From: Sipunculus nudus
Taxonomy: Eukaryota; Annelida; Sipuncula; Golfingiida; Sipunculidae
DNA: 64,000 nucleotides
NCBI GenBank assembly: GCA_026874595.1
Contig: CM049315.1
Coordinates: forward strand, 35,480,164 to 35,544,163
Reading direction: 5' to 3'
Shown: one piece after another, positions 1 to 10,479 of the stretch
Position numbering within the stretch: position 1 is the first letter of the stretch
Layout: the number at the start of each line of letters is the position of its first letter
Made by a program: the position numbers and the translations under genes
Notes under the pieces: model-generated
What the model was told of the DNA's origin: nothing
Database searches by the model: none
The model's input: the letters and a program-made list of their open reading frames with translations, nothing else

Positions 1-57
<57 letters not shown>
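1..57. repeat. (AT)n microsatellite at window edge
   Basis: An almost pure AT dinucleotide run fills the first 57 bases with one G interruption. Confidence 0.95.
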
Positions 58-60
<3 letters not shown>

Positions 61-743
61 TTTATAAATCTGTCAAAAACGGGTCGTATTAAAGTAGGAG
101 TATCGTCAGCCCATTATTCTTTAGCGTCTTTCTGATAACTCAGAAGAGAATTGATGGATTTTATTAAATTCACTTTAAATATTAACCAATAGATTATCAT
201 AAAAGCAGACCCGAAACTTTAAAGTGTTGTCGACGCGATTATCTGCTAGAATTATCATTAATTTTGACAAAACTTGTCTTGTCAAAATTCAAATTTGTTT
301 AATTATGTCAGAGGTCACTAGCCTTAAGTATCGCCGTGATAACGTACCATGATATTTGCTGCGATTTTCATTGAACTCCCTTAAAAATTTACCAATAAAG
401 TTGCTCACCTAATTTCAAATCTTAGAGAACTTTTTCATTTATTTATGGAGTCAGAGGTTATTAGAATTCTTCATGGTATCACTATGAAAACTAGGAATTT
501 GATAGGTTTAAGTGAAATTCAGTATGAGTGTTTAACCAACAAAATATCTCATTTGACATAATTATCCGAAACACAAAACATATGCCCATTTTCACAGATA
601 AGCACACTTGCGGGGAACTCGTTTATTCTTGCAAAGACAATTGCGAAATTTATCTTCACCAGAGAATTCAACAGGAGAGGCAGTATTGATTATGGGATCT
701 GGGATATTTATCTGGGTTCTCTTTTAAACTTATAAATGCTGAC
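58..743. other. Intron or flank of the glycosyltransferase gene; no coding signal
   Basis: This AT-rich stretch lies just after the splice donor of the minus-strand glycosyltransferase exon and is most simply intron 2 of that gene. I looked on the minus strand for the conserved GG-Y-x-DLD exon and did not find it. Bases about 71-110 contain an ACGGGTCGTATTAAAG stretch similar to one near 58815, so the left part may be a copy of a dispersed repeat. Confidence 0.5.
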
Positions 744-1150
744 CTGAAAACATCCGCCCGATATATGTTTGATGAATAATTGTCATACATCTGTAGATGC
801 TCTGGAAACTTCTCATCCACCAAGTGTCTCATTTCGTTATCAGTCCAGAACCAGTACTCCCAATCAGTGTTTTGTTCAATACAAGATTTTATCCAAGGTT
901 CAAAAACAACAGATAATTTTGGCGACTTCCATGTTTGGTGGAGAATCCGGGGTATGAGACTATCGGCGTTGTTCCTTTTTGTATTCTTTCCGGGCAGTAT
1001 CTTCAAGTATGGTTTAGTACTGGTCACGGACTCCCTCCTCAAAGACATGTGCCAATGGGTCATGAGGCCCAGGAATATCAGCAACACACTTCCACACAGC
1101 AGTCTAGCGGACAGTGGTCTCTTGAGCGAAATCCATGTTATCCTGCCCAT
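744..1150 (-). CDS. First coding exon of a type II membrane glycosyltransferase (Gly_transf_sug/OCH1-like), partial
   Basis: The exon encodes 135 codons plus two bases, starting at the ATG at 1150-1148. Seen: a short basic N-terminus, one hydrophobic segment at residues 17-31 (signal anchor, no cleavage motif), a basic stem, then IPRILHQTWKS at residues 66-76, EYWFWTD at 98-104 and a final IYRADVFR. These are the opening motifs of the sugar-binding DXD glycosyltransferase family (Gly_transf_sug, including OCH1 and inositolphosphoceramide mannosyltransferases). Such enzymes are Golgi type II proteins that add a hexose from a nucleotide sugar. The reading stops resembling the family exactly at a CAG|GTCAGC donor (exon ends at 744), and a pyrimidine-rich ACCAG acceptor lies at about 1163 before the ATG, so a 5'UTR intron is likely. 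The GG-Y-x-DLD catalytic exon was not found in 1-740 and is presumed to lie left of the window. Acceptor sugar and linkage cannot be predicted. The fold assignment is fairly sure. Confidence 0.75.
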
Positions 1151-1169
1151 GTTTTCAACGCTCTGGTAA

Positions 1170-2039
1170 AATAAAAAATATAAATTAGGTGTAATATATT
1201 AAGAAATACTGCATACATTATTTATTGTTTGATGGATGAAATCTGATGGTAATCTACTGGCTATATTCTTATATTTATTCATTTTGGAATCAGAATTAGC
1301 ATACTGTATATGTATGGATAATATAATAATTAGAGTAATTGGAGTATTTTTCGTCACCAGGTGACACCTGATTCTTTATATGTAAGCATGTATACTGGAG
1401 ATGTGTGAGTGACCGTTAAAAGCTGTCATTTTCATACGCTAGCTTCCTCAACGGATAGGGGAGAGCCCTTCAAATGATATGAACAGTCTTTGCTTTTTTA
1501 TTTCTATTCCTGGCATAAAAGTCTTTCGTGACATGGAGTGTAATTTTTCAACCACTTCCGAAATTCTGACTCCACCATTTGCAAATGAAATGCCAGTCCA
1601 CTTGGTGCTTCCGCAAATTTCATAGATCAATGACTAGTGGCCTATATTAGAGCAAGCTTAAGGCACATAACAGGTAACCCGCCGATAAGCATGTGGGGGT
1701 GGGGGGGGGCATCTGAGGCTCAACCCTTGCTGTTGATTTTCATGGGAAAACAATAGGCCAACTAAATCCCAATCGAACCTTTGTTTTCCATCGCCAAAAA
1801 TAATGAAAACACAGGCCATGGTTCAATTGGGAGTATAAACAAGATAAGTCTTGATGGTCTCATAAAGCGACAAATGGTCCCGACAAGTCATATGAATAGT
1901 GCTGCGCTTATGCTATTCGTCAAAAGGTATTTTCAATGTGCGCTTCAAAATCTGTTCTCGACTTCGAACAGAAGGAATTATCAGAAAGCAAACATTTAAA
2001 AGCCCCCAGCGGAACCTGTGTGTTAAAAGCTACACTCTA
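1170..2039. other. Non-coding interval, probably 5'UTR intron of the glycosyltransferase
   Basis: Between the likely acceptor at about 1163 and the CpG-rich patch. Short open frames at 1448-1630 (minus) and 1781-1999 (plus) have no recognisable family and no splice context. A G11-type run lies near 1700. Confidence 0.4.
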
Positions 2040-2235
2040 GGCGCTGACGTCATTTGGAGCCGTTTTGCGATGATGCCTTGGCGGAATTTTCCTCCCTTGG
2101 CCCCGGTGGTTCGGCGCGGGCACCATTTTGTCATTTCGCCTTTTTGGTCAGACCTGTCAGCAATTTACACATCACCACCCGTAACCGCCATCCTTCTTTT
2201 GTCACCTGTCGTTTCTGTTTACATCAAACACTTAT
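2040..2235. promoter_or_regulatory. GC/CpG-rich patch with CRE; possible promoter or 5'UTR exon
   Basis: In an AT-rich setting this block is clearly richer in GC and CpG. It holds a perfect CRE (TGACGTCA, 2045-2052) and, on the minus strand, CAAAATGGTGCCCGCGCCG, which resembles YY1-type initiator motifs. It lies about 0.9 kb upstream of the minus-strand glycosyltransferase start, and that start seems to sit behind a 5'UTR acceptor at about 1163. Inference: this could be the promoter and first noncoding exon. Alternatively it is an unrecognised repeat. Confidence 0.3.
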
Positions 2236-2943
2236 GCCCATCCGCACACTTTACCTCTCATTTATATAATGAATTAGAAATCCACTGTTATAAAACAATT
2301 TCCTGATAGGGCACGTGTTGCTCTAAACACATTTTATTATATTTATAGGAGATGATGTGGTCAATGTCTATCTTTATTGGTTGATATGGATTGAATATTA
2401 AAAATTGCATGTATAAATTATATTTGGGTAACAACAAAATAGGAAAAAATTGAAGAAAACTTAGATTTGGACATATAAGCTACATGATGAATAAAATCAG
2501 TGCTCTGTTATTTCTACGGCTAAGGTGCCTTTTAATAACCGTTTTGCCCTTATTGACAATTTGGAAAATAGATTTTTCAGATAATAAAAATGTTAATTTT
2601 TTTTATAGATTGGTGGTGAAATAGCATATAAGCGATAAGCACATAAAGCATATTCCGGATGAAAACGTTATGAAAACATGTAATAATATAATTGAAGGAA
2701 AGACCTTATCTCTGTATATATGTGAAGATAGCACATATGAACGCCTGTTTTGGGAACATCTAGAGAATCATTTAGTCTGATTTCGCTATCACTGAGTGGT
2801 TATTAAAAATTGAATAGTTTTTTGTTACAATATTATTATACATGTGATACTGTGATACTAGTGTAAGTAATAGGTTAGTCAGGAGGATCAGATTCCAGAA
2901 TATGCCTAAAGTCTAATATTATATACAGGTATTTTTATCTCAG

Positions 2944-2999
<56 letters not shown>
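2944..2999. repeat. Compound (CT)n(TA)n microsatellite
   Basis: About 14 CT units (2944-2970) run directly into about 14 TA units (2971-2999). Confidence 0.95.
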
Positions 3000-3002
<3 letters not shown>

Positions 3003-3689
3003 TAAGCAGAAGATTTTGATGTAACAAGGTCAGACGTTACGGGTATATGACTGTCCTATTGATTTTCACCCTGACCAGGACGCACTTTAATATATCAAGA
3101 CCTATTAAGGCAATATGAATTGCAACGAATGGGTTTAAAGACATTTAAACTGTGTTGTGATCTTTGACTTCATAAAACAAGTTTTTTTACTTATACACCT
3201 TTATGTGATATTCTTCACTTGGCAGGTTCACTTGGCTGGTGAAATTACTACCTAATGGTTGCCTAAACAGATCAAAATATGCTCCATCAAAATAAAATGC
3301 ATATAATTTCAGATACTTTTTGTTAAACTGTGAACTAAGACCAAGTAAATAATTCCTGTGCTATATAGATTTTGTTTTTCAATAATCAGAACCACTTCAG
3401 GGTAATTCCCAAAGGCCTCTTTCAATATGCTTGGTTTATTTAACCCTGAAAGACTGCTGAGCGCCATGATACACTAACTTTTTTTTTTAATGAAGGGTGA
3501 GCCACACACTTCCATTTGCTTTTCATTTTGAATACCGTTGAATTACTCACGCAATTATGAAGGGAATCTCATGAAATTTTCACATCATTCCGGAAATAGG
3601 CCAATAAAGTACCAAATTTTGGTGTGAAAAAGTCACCTGATCCAGATTCAGGACCGTCAAAAAAGAATATTGACAGCCGTAGGGAAATT

Positions 3690-3900
3690 ACTCTCTACGT
3701 TTGTCCGTTTATCCTCTTGACTCCGTCCGTCCACAAATCCCTTCCCGGATGATAACTTGGTTTGATATATGCTTCCCGAACTTCAGTAATAAATGACGCA
3801 CCACTAAAGAAACTTGTTGATATTGGGGTCATGAGGTCAACGTTCAGGTTTACAGGCCAAACTTAAATAGATGGATATTTGAGAATTTCATGAGATTCCC
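3690..3900 (+). repeat. Diverged single copy of the GGTCA-motif dispersed repeat
   Basis: The order CCGTCCGTCC, a TGATAACTTGGTTTGATATATG-like stretch, then GGGGTCATGAGGTCAACGTTCAGG reproduces that of the array at 47.55 kb (CCGTC, GATGATAACTCTAG, GGGTCATGAGGTCAAAGGTCAAGG). It is one unit of the same family. Confidence 0.6.
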
Positions 3901-4077
3901 TTCATGATTGCGTGAGTTATGCAGTGAAGAAAAACACAAACACATACACATACACTCACACACAGGGATGAACGGACGCCCTCCTGGCGGAAGTAATAAA
4001 ATCCTGCAAAGCCTAAGCTTAAGAGTTAAATGAATTGCGAAACGATGTGAATTTTTGTGAATTATTCCCTAGATTTA

Positions 4078-4254
4078 TGTTATTTCTTGATATGTTTATG
4101 TTTTACGGTATAACCGAATATTTACGGTACCGCCAGAGGGCGACACGTATGCTTGTGTGTGTAAACAGCTGGAACGGCTATGATGGAATAAACTGATGTT
4201 GCGTTATACCCGTCTGGAGTTCTACTGACTGTTACCGGCCACTACGTCATAATA
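4078..4254 (+). repeat. 5' LTR of the plus-strand Ty3/gypsy element
   Basis: Begins TGTTAT and ends ATAATA, so the canonical CA end is TA in both LTR copies. Contains an AATAAA poly(A) signal in GGAATAAACTG. No clear TATA box. Confidence 0.95.
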
Positions 4255-4256
4255 TT

Positions 4257-4272
4257 TGGCAACGACGGGATT
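4257..4272 (+). other. Primer-binding-like site
   Basis: Two bases after the 5' LTR end, TGGCAACGACGGGATT occupies the place of a tRNA primer site and starts with the required TGG (complement of CCA). It resembles a Ser-tRNA(GCT)-type site with a few bases missing; the tRNA identity is inferred. Confidence 0.5.
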
Positions 4273-4282
4273 ACCAGGTGTC

Positions 4283-5069
4283 ATGGCTACATACGGACGA
4301 CTCAGAGAGTTTACTGAGGGGGAAAATGGGTCGAGTACGTCGAGCGGATGGACATGTATTTCAAGGCAAACGAGATTGCCGATGCCGCCAAAAAGAGGGC
4401 GATTTTCCTGTCGACGGTAGGCCCGAAAATTAATTTTTGATCAGGAATTTGTTGTCCCCAGAGAAGCCAGATTCTAAGTCGTTCAATGAGATAACGCCGC
4501 TTGTTGGTAAGCATTTAAATCCACCACCTTCAGCGATCGTAGAACGTTTCAAGTTTAATACTCGCACCAGGAAGCCGGGCGAAAGTATGTCAACGTTTGC
4601 GGCCGAGTTACGCAAAATGTCGGAACATAATTTCGGCAACGTGCTTGACGATATGTTGAGAGACCGTTTTGTAGTAGGGATTAAAGTTGATGCCGTACAA
4701 TGTAGATTATTAGCTGACAAACGAGAGAGCTATACAGATTGCTCTTGGTATTGAAATTGCTGCTAAAAACGCCTGATAAATCCAGAGAATTGAGCCAGGT
4801 GGAGCGGTTCACAATCTAGGTCAAAGGTCAAAATTCCAAGGCTCACGGAGTTCACAGGGCACAGCTGCACCCATGTTTAAAGAAAATCTTGCTGGCGATG
4901 TGGTGGTAACAACAACAATGGTAGCTGCAAATTCAAAGAAGCTGAGTGCCACCATTGTTCAAAGAAAGGACACATAAAGAAATGTTGTATTCAACTGAAG
5001 AAGACATCACGAACACCATTCAGGAAGTTTAAAAAAAACAAATTTGCTAGCCGAGGAGCAGAGCAATAG
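4283..5069 (+). pseudogene. Broken gag (capsid/nucleocapsid) of the plus-strand Ty3/gypsy element
   Basis: Gag starts at the ATG at 4283 and would form the particle shell and bind RNA. The frame is lost by an indel near 4327. It then runs in a second frame to a stop at 4438-4440 and in a third from 4437 to 4754, where a capsid-like helical region is readable (PGESMSTFAAELRKMSEH). Another frame change follows around 4735-4760. A zinc knuckle CX2CX4HX4C is intact at 4947-4988 (CHHCSKKGHIKKCC), preceded by a partial first cysteine cluster. The zinc-knuckle frame ends at TAG 5067-5069, overlapping pol, which is in the +1 frame. At least three indels make it non-functional. Confidence 0.85.
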
Positions 5070-8000
5070 TACAAGGGACAGTTCTGATTGTGATAGTGAC
5101 CAGTACTACCCAATGTTCTCCCTTGGGGCAAAAGCTAAGAATGACAAGCCAAGTTTTGTTGATGTTAATGTGAATGGACATACACTTTCTATGGAACTAG
5201 ACACTGGGTCAGCTAAAATTGTGATATCACAAGAAACCTGGGACAAGATTAAATCAGGTAAAACTGAAGCAGATTTAATGTCATCAGATACTGTGTTAAC
5301 TACATACACTGGTGAACCTATAAAACCAGTAGGATCAGCCTTATTACCTGTAAACTATGAAAATCAGGATTCAAATTTGCAAGTTGAAGTTATGACAAGT
5401 GAGACACACCCATTGTTAGGACGTAACTGGTTTAGCGTCTTAAAACTGAACTGGCCAAGATTACTTCATGTTGATGAAAGTAAGTCTCATCCTGTGAAAC
5501 TGTTGTGTGATAAATATTCACAGCTGTTTGAAACAGGACAGGGAACACTGCAAGGTGCTAAAGCTAAGATTATAGTTGATAGTGAAGCACAGCCAATTTA
5601 TTGCAAAGCTAGACCTGTTCCATATGTGCTTAAAGACAAGACTGAGACAGAACTTGATAGATTAGTCAAAGAAGGCGCACTGGAGCCTGTTGATTTCAGT
5701 GATTGGGCAGCGCCGATCGTGCCAATTGTGAAGGAAGACAAATCTTTTAGAATCTGCGGTGACTAGAGTCTAGACTAAAGTCACAGTTAACAAAGTGTCA
5801 AAACTCGACAATTATCCTATACCAGAGACTGAAGATTTCTTTGTCACACTGAATGGGGGTCATCAGTTCACCAAATTAGATATCAGTCATGCATATCAAC
5901 AGATTTTGCTGGATGATTCCTCAAAACAGTATACAACAGTAAATACCCACAAAGGACTGTGTCGTTTTACACGCATGCCATACGGAATTTCGTCGGCACC
6001 AGGAATCTATCAGAGAATAATGGAAAACCTGTTGCAAGGAATTCCTTATGTTGTGGTCAGGATCGATGATATCCTAATTTCTGGTGAATCAGAAGCAGCT
6101 CACTTGCAGTACCTGGAAAATGTGTTTCGGAGATTAAGTCATGCTGGACTGCGTCTGAAACGTAGCAAGTGCTCCTTCAAGGCAGATGAGATTGTGTACT
6201 TAGGACATTGTATTTCAAGTGAAGGAGTGAAACCAATGCAAGAGAAAGTTCGTGCAATACTTGAGGCACCAACACCAGAAAATGTCACCCAGTTGAAGTC
6301 ATACATGGGGATGCTTAATTATAACCACAGATATCTGCAAAATGTGTCAACAGAACTGGCATCTCTCCATGAACTGTTGAATAAAGGCCATAATTGGAAA
6401 TGGGGACATGCACAAGAGGATGCATTCCAGAAGTCCAAAGACACGTTACAGTCGACACAGTTGCTCATTCACTATGACAGTGACAGAGAACTGGTTTTGT
6501 CGTGTGATGCCTCACCTTATGGCATTGGAGCCGTATTGACTCCGAACGCCCAATAGCCTATGTTTCGCACACACTGGCACCAGCAAAGAGACATTATGCC
6601 CAAATTGATAACTAAGGTCTCAGTGTGATATTTGGTGTTAAAAAATTCCACCAATACTTGTATGGACGTACCTTTACTATCTACACCAATCATAAGCCCT
6701 TACTGGGATTATTTCGAGAGGATAGGGCTATACCACAGATGGCTGCAGACAGAATTCGTAGATGGGCACTGGCATTAGCAGCATACTCGTACAGGATCAA
6801 GTACCGAGAAGGCAAAGATAACAGCAATGCTGATTGTCTCAGTCGATTGCCGTTACCTGATCAGCCCACTTAAGTGCCATAAGCTGGAACTAATGTTCTA
6901 AGGTTAGAGCATATGAACAATACACCTGTTAAAGTCAGCCACATACGCAGATGGACACGTCGTGATCCGATTATGTCCAAAGTGCTGAGCTATGTGAAAT
7001 CAAGTGATTGGCCAGCAGCATGTGTTGATGACGTGAAACCATTCCTTCGTCGGAGAGCTGAACTTTCCGTGGAAGACGACTGTTTACTATGGGGATGTCG
7101 CGTTATTATACCACCGCAAGGTCGTAATGCAGTGCTACGAGAGATCCATGTTGGTCATCCAGGTATTAGCAGAATGAAATCGCTTGCCAGATCCTACGTG
7201 TGATGGCCAAATTTTGATGAAGCGGCCGGGAAGTAAGCGCGTAGCTGTAGCGGATGTCGCAAAACGCAAAACACGCCACCAATCGCTCCTCTTCATCCGT
7301 GGGAATACCCGAAAACACCATGGACTCGCGTTCACATTGATTTTGCGGGACCATTAATGAATAACATGGTTTTGTCGTAGTGGATGCCACAAAAAAATTG
7401 GCCTGAAATTGTGATGACAAAAACCACATCAGCTGAATGGACAGTTTCCGCACTCCGCTCTATTTTTGCTAGATTCGTATTACCGGTTCAGATAGTTTCG
7501 GATAATGGTCCACAGTTCCGATCAGAGACATTTGCGGAATTTACAAGAAACAAGGGGATCAAGCACATATTTAGCGCTCCTTATCATGCGTCGACCAATG
7601 GCGCAGCTGAGAGACTCGTTCAGTCATTCATAAATGGACTGAAAGCAGCTAGATATGATCCGGGAACATTACAGCAAAAGCTTGACTGTTTCCTTGCTCG
7701 TTATCGGATTACTCCTCATGTAACAACAGGTGCTTCCCCAGCTAACCTTCTAATAGGTCGAAATTTCCGTACACGGTTAGACTTGTTAAAACAAAACCTA
7801 CAATGTAAAGTAGAACAAAGTCAGGAGATCGCGAAATCTCAGAGGGAAGAAAAACTGCGTGAATTCAAAAAACGTGAAATAGTGCAGTGTCGTGATTATC
7901 GTGCTGGTAAAGATAAATGGAAATCCGGTATTATCTCGAATCGCACAGCTCCCGTAAGTTATACAGTGTCAATGGACCATGGGGACCAGTGGAGAAGTGG

Positions 8001-8370
8001 AGAAAGACATGTTTATCAAATTCGCAAGGCTAGCGATGAACCAGATAGTTTGGACAGTTTTTCTGTTGGACTTGGTAATGAACAGATTATTACTTCGGTA
8101 ATATGTAGTGATAATGATGTGTTGACTGGTGATAATATGTTTTCACAAGAGGTACCATCTAACTTGAGAACATCTTGCATACTCCCACCAGCTGTAGCTG
8201 AGAGTTCAGGTGAACATGCTAGTAAACAATCACAAATTAATGCTGACAGTAATCAGATGAGTATTGACCAAACTAAAGTTATACAAAGTGAAAAAGTAGT
8301 TCAAAGCGAGGTTAAACCTGTCAGGAAAAGTAAACGTAATCGTCGGCTAACACAGAGGTATGAACCATGA
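5041..8370 (+). pseudogene. Broken pol (PR-RT-RNase H-INT) of the plus-strand Ty3/gypsy element
   Basis: Domains in order: aspartic protease with LDTGSA (Asp codon 5200) and HPLLGRNW; reverse transcriptase from about 5600 with LDISHAYQQ and a RIDD box at 6059-6070 in place of Y-x-DD; RNase H from about 6470 to 6840 (LSCDASPYGIGAVL, YTNHKPL, NADCLSRLP); integrase with HHCC finger and DDE core (Asp 7339-7341, Asp 7501-7503, Glu 7609-7611, hence DD35E); and a C-terminal GPY-like SYTVSMDHGDQW segment. Breaks: stop 5764-5766 next to a short GACTAGAGTCTAGACTA duplication with frame change; frame change near 6545; TAA about 6615; TAA at 6871-6873; TGA at 7201-7203; TAA near 7233; frame change 7327-7395. 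The last frame, 7384-8370, is open to its natural end. Confidence 0.9.
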
Positions 8371-8736
8371 CTAGATTAAGATTATCTTTATTAGTAGTTT
8401 AAGGCAACCAACTCTGTAACGAACTGTGAGGCAATGTTTCCATAATTTGTTTCTGATACTTAAAAAAAATTGCACAGATACAGGATAACATATTTGAATG
8501 TTTTCATCTAAACTGATTTACAAAATTATTGTAAAATAACAACTCTTTTACTCCAAGGTATATATTTATTTCGTTCAACTTTCAACCAGTACAGACATGC
8601 ATATTCCAGAAGAAAGTACATTTTTTAGTTTTAATTCAGGCTAGATAAGATCTCAAAAATATATATGCCTATCTGTTCAGAGTGATCAGAATACATTAAG
8701 AATTCTTTTCTATATGTCACAACTAATGTTTTTACT

Positions 8737-8751
8737 AAGGAGGGAGGAAGA
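8737..8751 (+). other. Polypurine tract
   Basis: Fifteen purines in a row (AAGGAGGGAGGAAGA) end exactly where the 3' LTR begins at 8752, the expected plus-strand primer site. Confidence 0.9.
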
Positions 8752-8928
8752 TGTTATATCTTGGTATGTTTATGTTTTACGGTATTACCGAATATTTACG
8801 GTACCGCCAGAGGGCGACAAGTATGCTTGTGTGTGTGAACAGCTGGAACGGCCATGAAGGAATAAACTGATGTTGTGTTATACCCGTCTGGAGTTTTACT
8901 GACTGTTACCAGCGACTACGTCATAATA
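8752..8928 (+). repeat. 3' LTR of the plus-strand Ty3/gypsy element
   Basis: Same length (177 bp) as the 5' LTR, with 11 substitutions and no indels. Followed by the ATTTA target duplication at 8929-8933. Confidence 0.95.
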
Positions 8929-9171
8929 ATTTACAGGCTGCATTAGATTCAAGCACAAGTAATCTGACATATAAAATAACAGACACTGACTGCCAGTATT
9001 CAATCTTCAATCACTCTTTCTGCTACTTTTCTAGTTTCCTCGCCCATCCTAGTTGAACATGAAATAAATTTTCATCTAGGTAACGAATGGTGCATGGGAA
9101 ACGAATTTCGAATACTGATGCTGAGATAATTATGCGCCTTGTAAAAAAAATACTATTTATATTAAGACTCG

Positions 9172-9385
9172 AAGCCCTCACTAGAAATGTGGATGTTGTA
9201 ACGAATATCACAAGTTGCTGTAAGGTACCTCTGTCGTACAGGTGTAGAATTCCAGCAATGTCGGCTAAACACACAAAACGTTTATGCTCACAGAGCTGGA
9301 ACTCTACACCTGTACGACAAAGGTACCTTACATCTACTGTAACATGTGATATTTGTAACGACATCCACATTTCTAGTGAGGGCTT
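9172..9385. repeat. Long imperfect hairpin (foldback/MITE-like)
   Basis: The left arm 9172-9256 and right arm 9295-9385 are reverse complements with a few mismatches and one small indel, around a 38-base loop. Both arms carry AAGCCCTCACTAGAAATG at the outside and GTCGTACAGGTGTAGA near the loop. A weaker match may extend to about 9160 and 9397. Open frames on both strands here (9023-9404) are mirror products of the inverted repeat, not genes. Flanking target duplications are not obvious. Confidence 0.85.
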
Positions 9386-9469
9386 GGTGTCTTTAACCTT
9401 TTAAAAGTCTTATTATGGTCAAACGAACCTGGTACAATTAAGCTTTAGTTTACCCCTTGGCCCTCAACC

Positions 9470-10470
9470 AGCGGTATTTCAGCTCTCTAGTCCCAGCGAT
9501 TGCTAGGTTATAACTGACTCCTTATACATGCTGTATTACAACCCCCATATTCCCAAAGCTGCTTTATTACAACCATCTAGTAAAAAAACCTGCTGTAATA
9601 CAACAATCTAGTTACAGTAACTGCTACCTTAGCGTCCACTGGCTCCTTATCTCTCCAAGAAACTGCTGCATTATAACCCACTGACTCCTTATACCTGCAG
9701 TATTAAAATTTCCTAGTCTCAAAAACATGTAGTATACAGCCCTCTTGCCCAAGTAAATGTCAAATTACAACCCCACTAGTTCCACAGCCTGATGTAATAC
9801 AACACCCGAGTTAAAAAAAAGCTCTATTACAGCCATCTGGTCCCAGTACCTGCCACATTACAGCACTAGAGCTACTTATACCTGCTGTATAACATCCCCC
9901 AGCCCCAAAACCTGATGTTATTACAAATCCCCTTGTTCCAGTCTGCTGTATTAAAACTCCCCAGTCTAAAAAACCCGTATTACAGCCATCTAGTCCTAGT
10001 AACAGCTACATTTCAGCCCAAGGACTCCTTATGCCTGCTCTATTACATCCCCTAGTCCAAAAACCTGCTTTATAAAAAAACCCTAGTTCCACAGCCGGTT
10101 GTATTAAAACCACCTAGTCCCAAAACCTGTTGTATTTCAGCCCCGTATTCCAGAAACTGCTATATTAGACCAACCGACCCTTTATACCTGCTTTATTACA
10201 ACCCCCTTGTTAAAAAACCTGCTGTATTACAAATCTCTATAACAAACACCTGATGCTTTACAGGCCTCAATTCTTGAGGGCTGTTATCCTGCAGGTTTTG
10301 GTACGAGTTGGTTTTCTAATAGAACAGGTATAGAGTTCGTAGGCTGCAACGTTGCAGTTACTGGGACTGGAGGGCTGTAATACAGCAGGTTTAGCGACTA
10401 GGTTGATGTAATACAGCAGGTTTAAGGAGTAAGCGATAATGTAGCAGTTGCTGGTACGTACTACTATTTT
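9470..10470. repeat. Degenerate minisatellite built on CTGCTGTATTACA, with an orientation switch
   Basis: Units of roughly 30-35 bp carrying variants of ACCTGCTGTATTACAACCCC, with TAGTCCCA between them, repeat about 25 times from 9470 to about 10270. From about 10277 to 10470 the same motif appears as its reverse complement (GGCTGTAATACAGCAGG). A longer period of about 155 bp, marked by ACTCCTTATACCTG (about 10022 and 10177), is suggested but not regular. Confidence 0.85.
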
Positions 10471-10479
10471 AGTGTTTTA

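Larger units (their letters stand above)
4078..8928 (+). mobile_element. Ty3/gypsy LTR retrotransposon, full length but inactivated
   Basis: The element is 4851 bp with 177-bp direct LTRs (4078-4254 and 8752-8928), 5-bp target duplications ATTTA (4073-4077 and 8929-8933), a primer-binding-like site just after the 5' LTR, a polypurine tract just before the 3' LTR, and gag-PR-RT-RH-INT order, which defines Ty3/gypsy (Metaviridae). No env-like frame follows integrase. The two LTRs differ at 11 of 177 positions by my alignment (about 94% identity), so the insertion is not recent. Coding is broken by several indels and stop codons, listed under gag and pol. Being bounded by a clean target duplication, the whole structure is one insertion. 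Confidence 0.95.

Noticed and set aside
1448-1630. Small gene on the minus strand at 1.4-1.6 kb
   Set aside because: No family, no splice or promoter context, and it lies in the likely 5'UTR intron of the glycosyltransferase.
5031-5039. Classical -1 programmed frameshift for gag-pol
   Set aside because: The heptamer is in the right gag frame, but the protease frame is +1, so -1 slippage would enter the wrong frame.
8371-8751. env gene in the plus-strand gypsy element
   Set aside because: Only about 380 non-coding bases lie between the end of integrase and the polypurine tract.
9023-9404. Open frames on both strands around 9.1-9.4 kb as genes
   Set aside because: They are created by the long inverted repeat; the two strands translate mirror images and no family is recognised.
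9470-10470. CRISPR array
   Set aside because: Units are degenerate, without constant repeats and unique spacers, in an animal genome, and the orientation flips.
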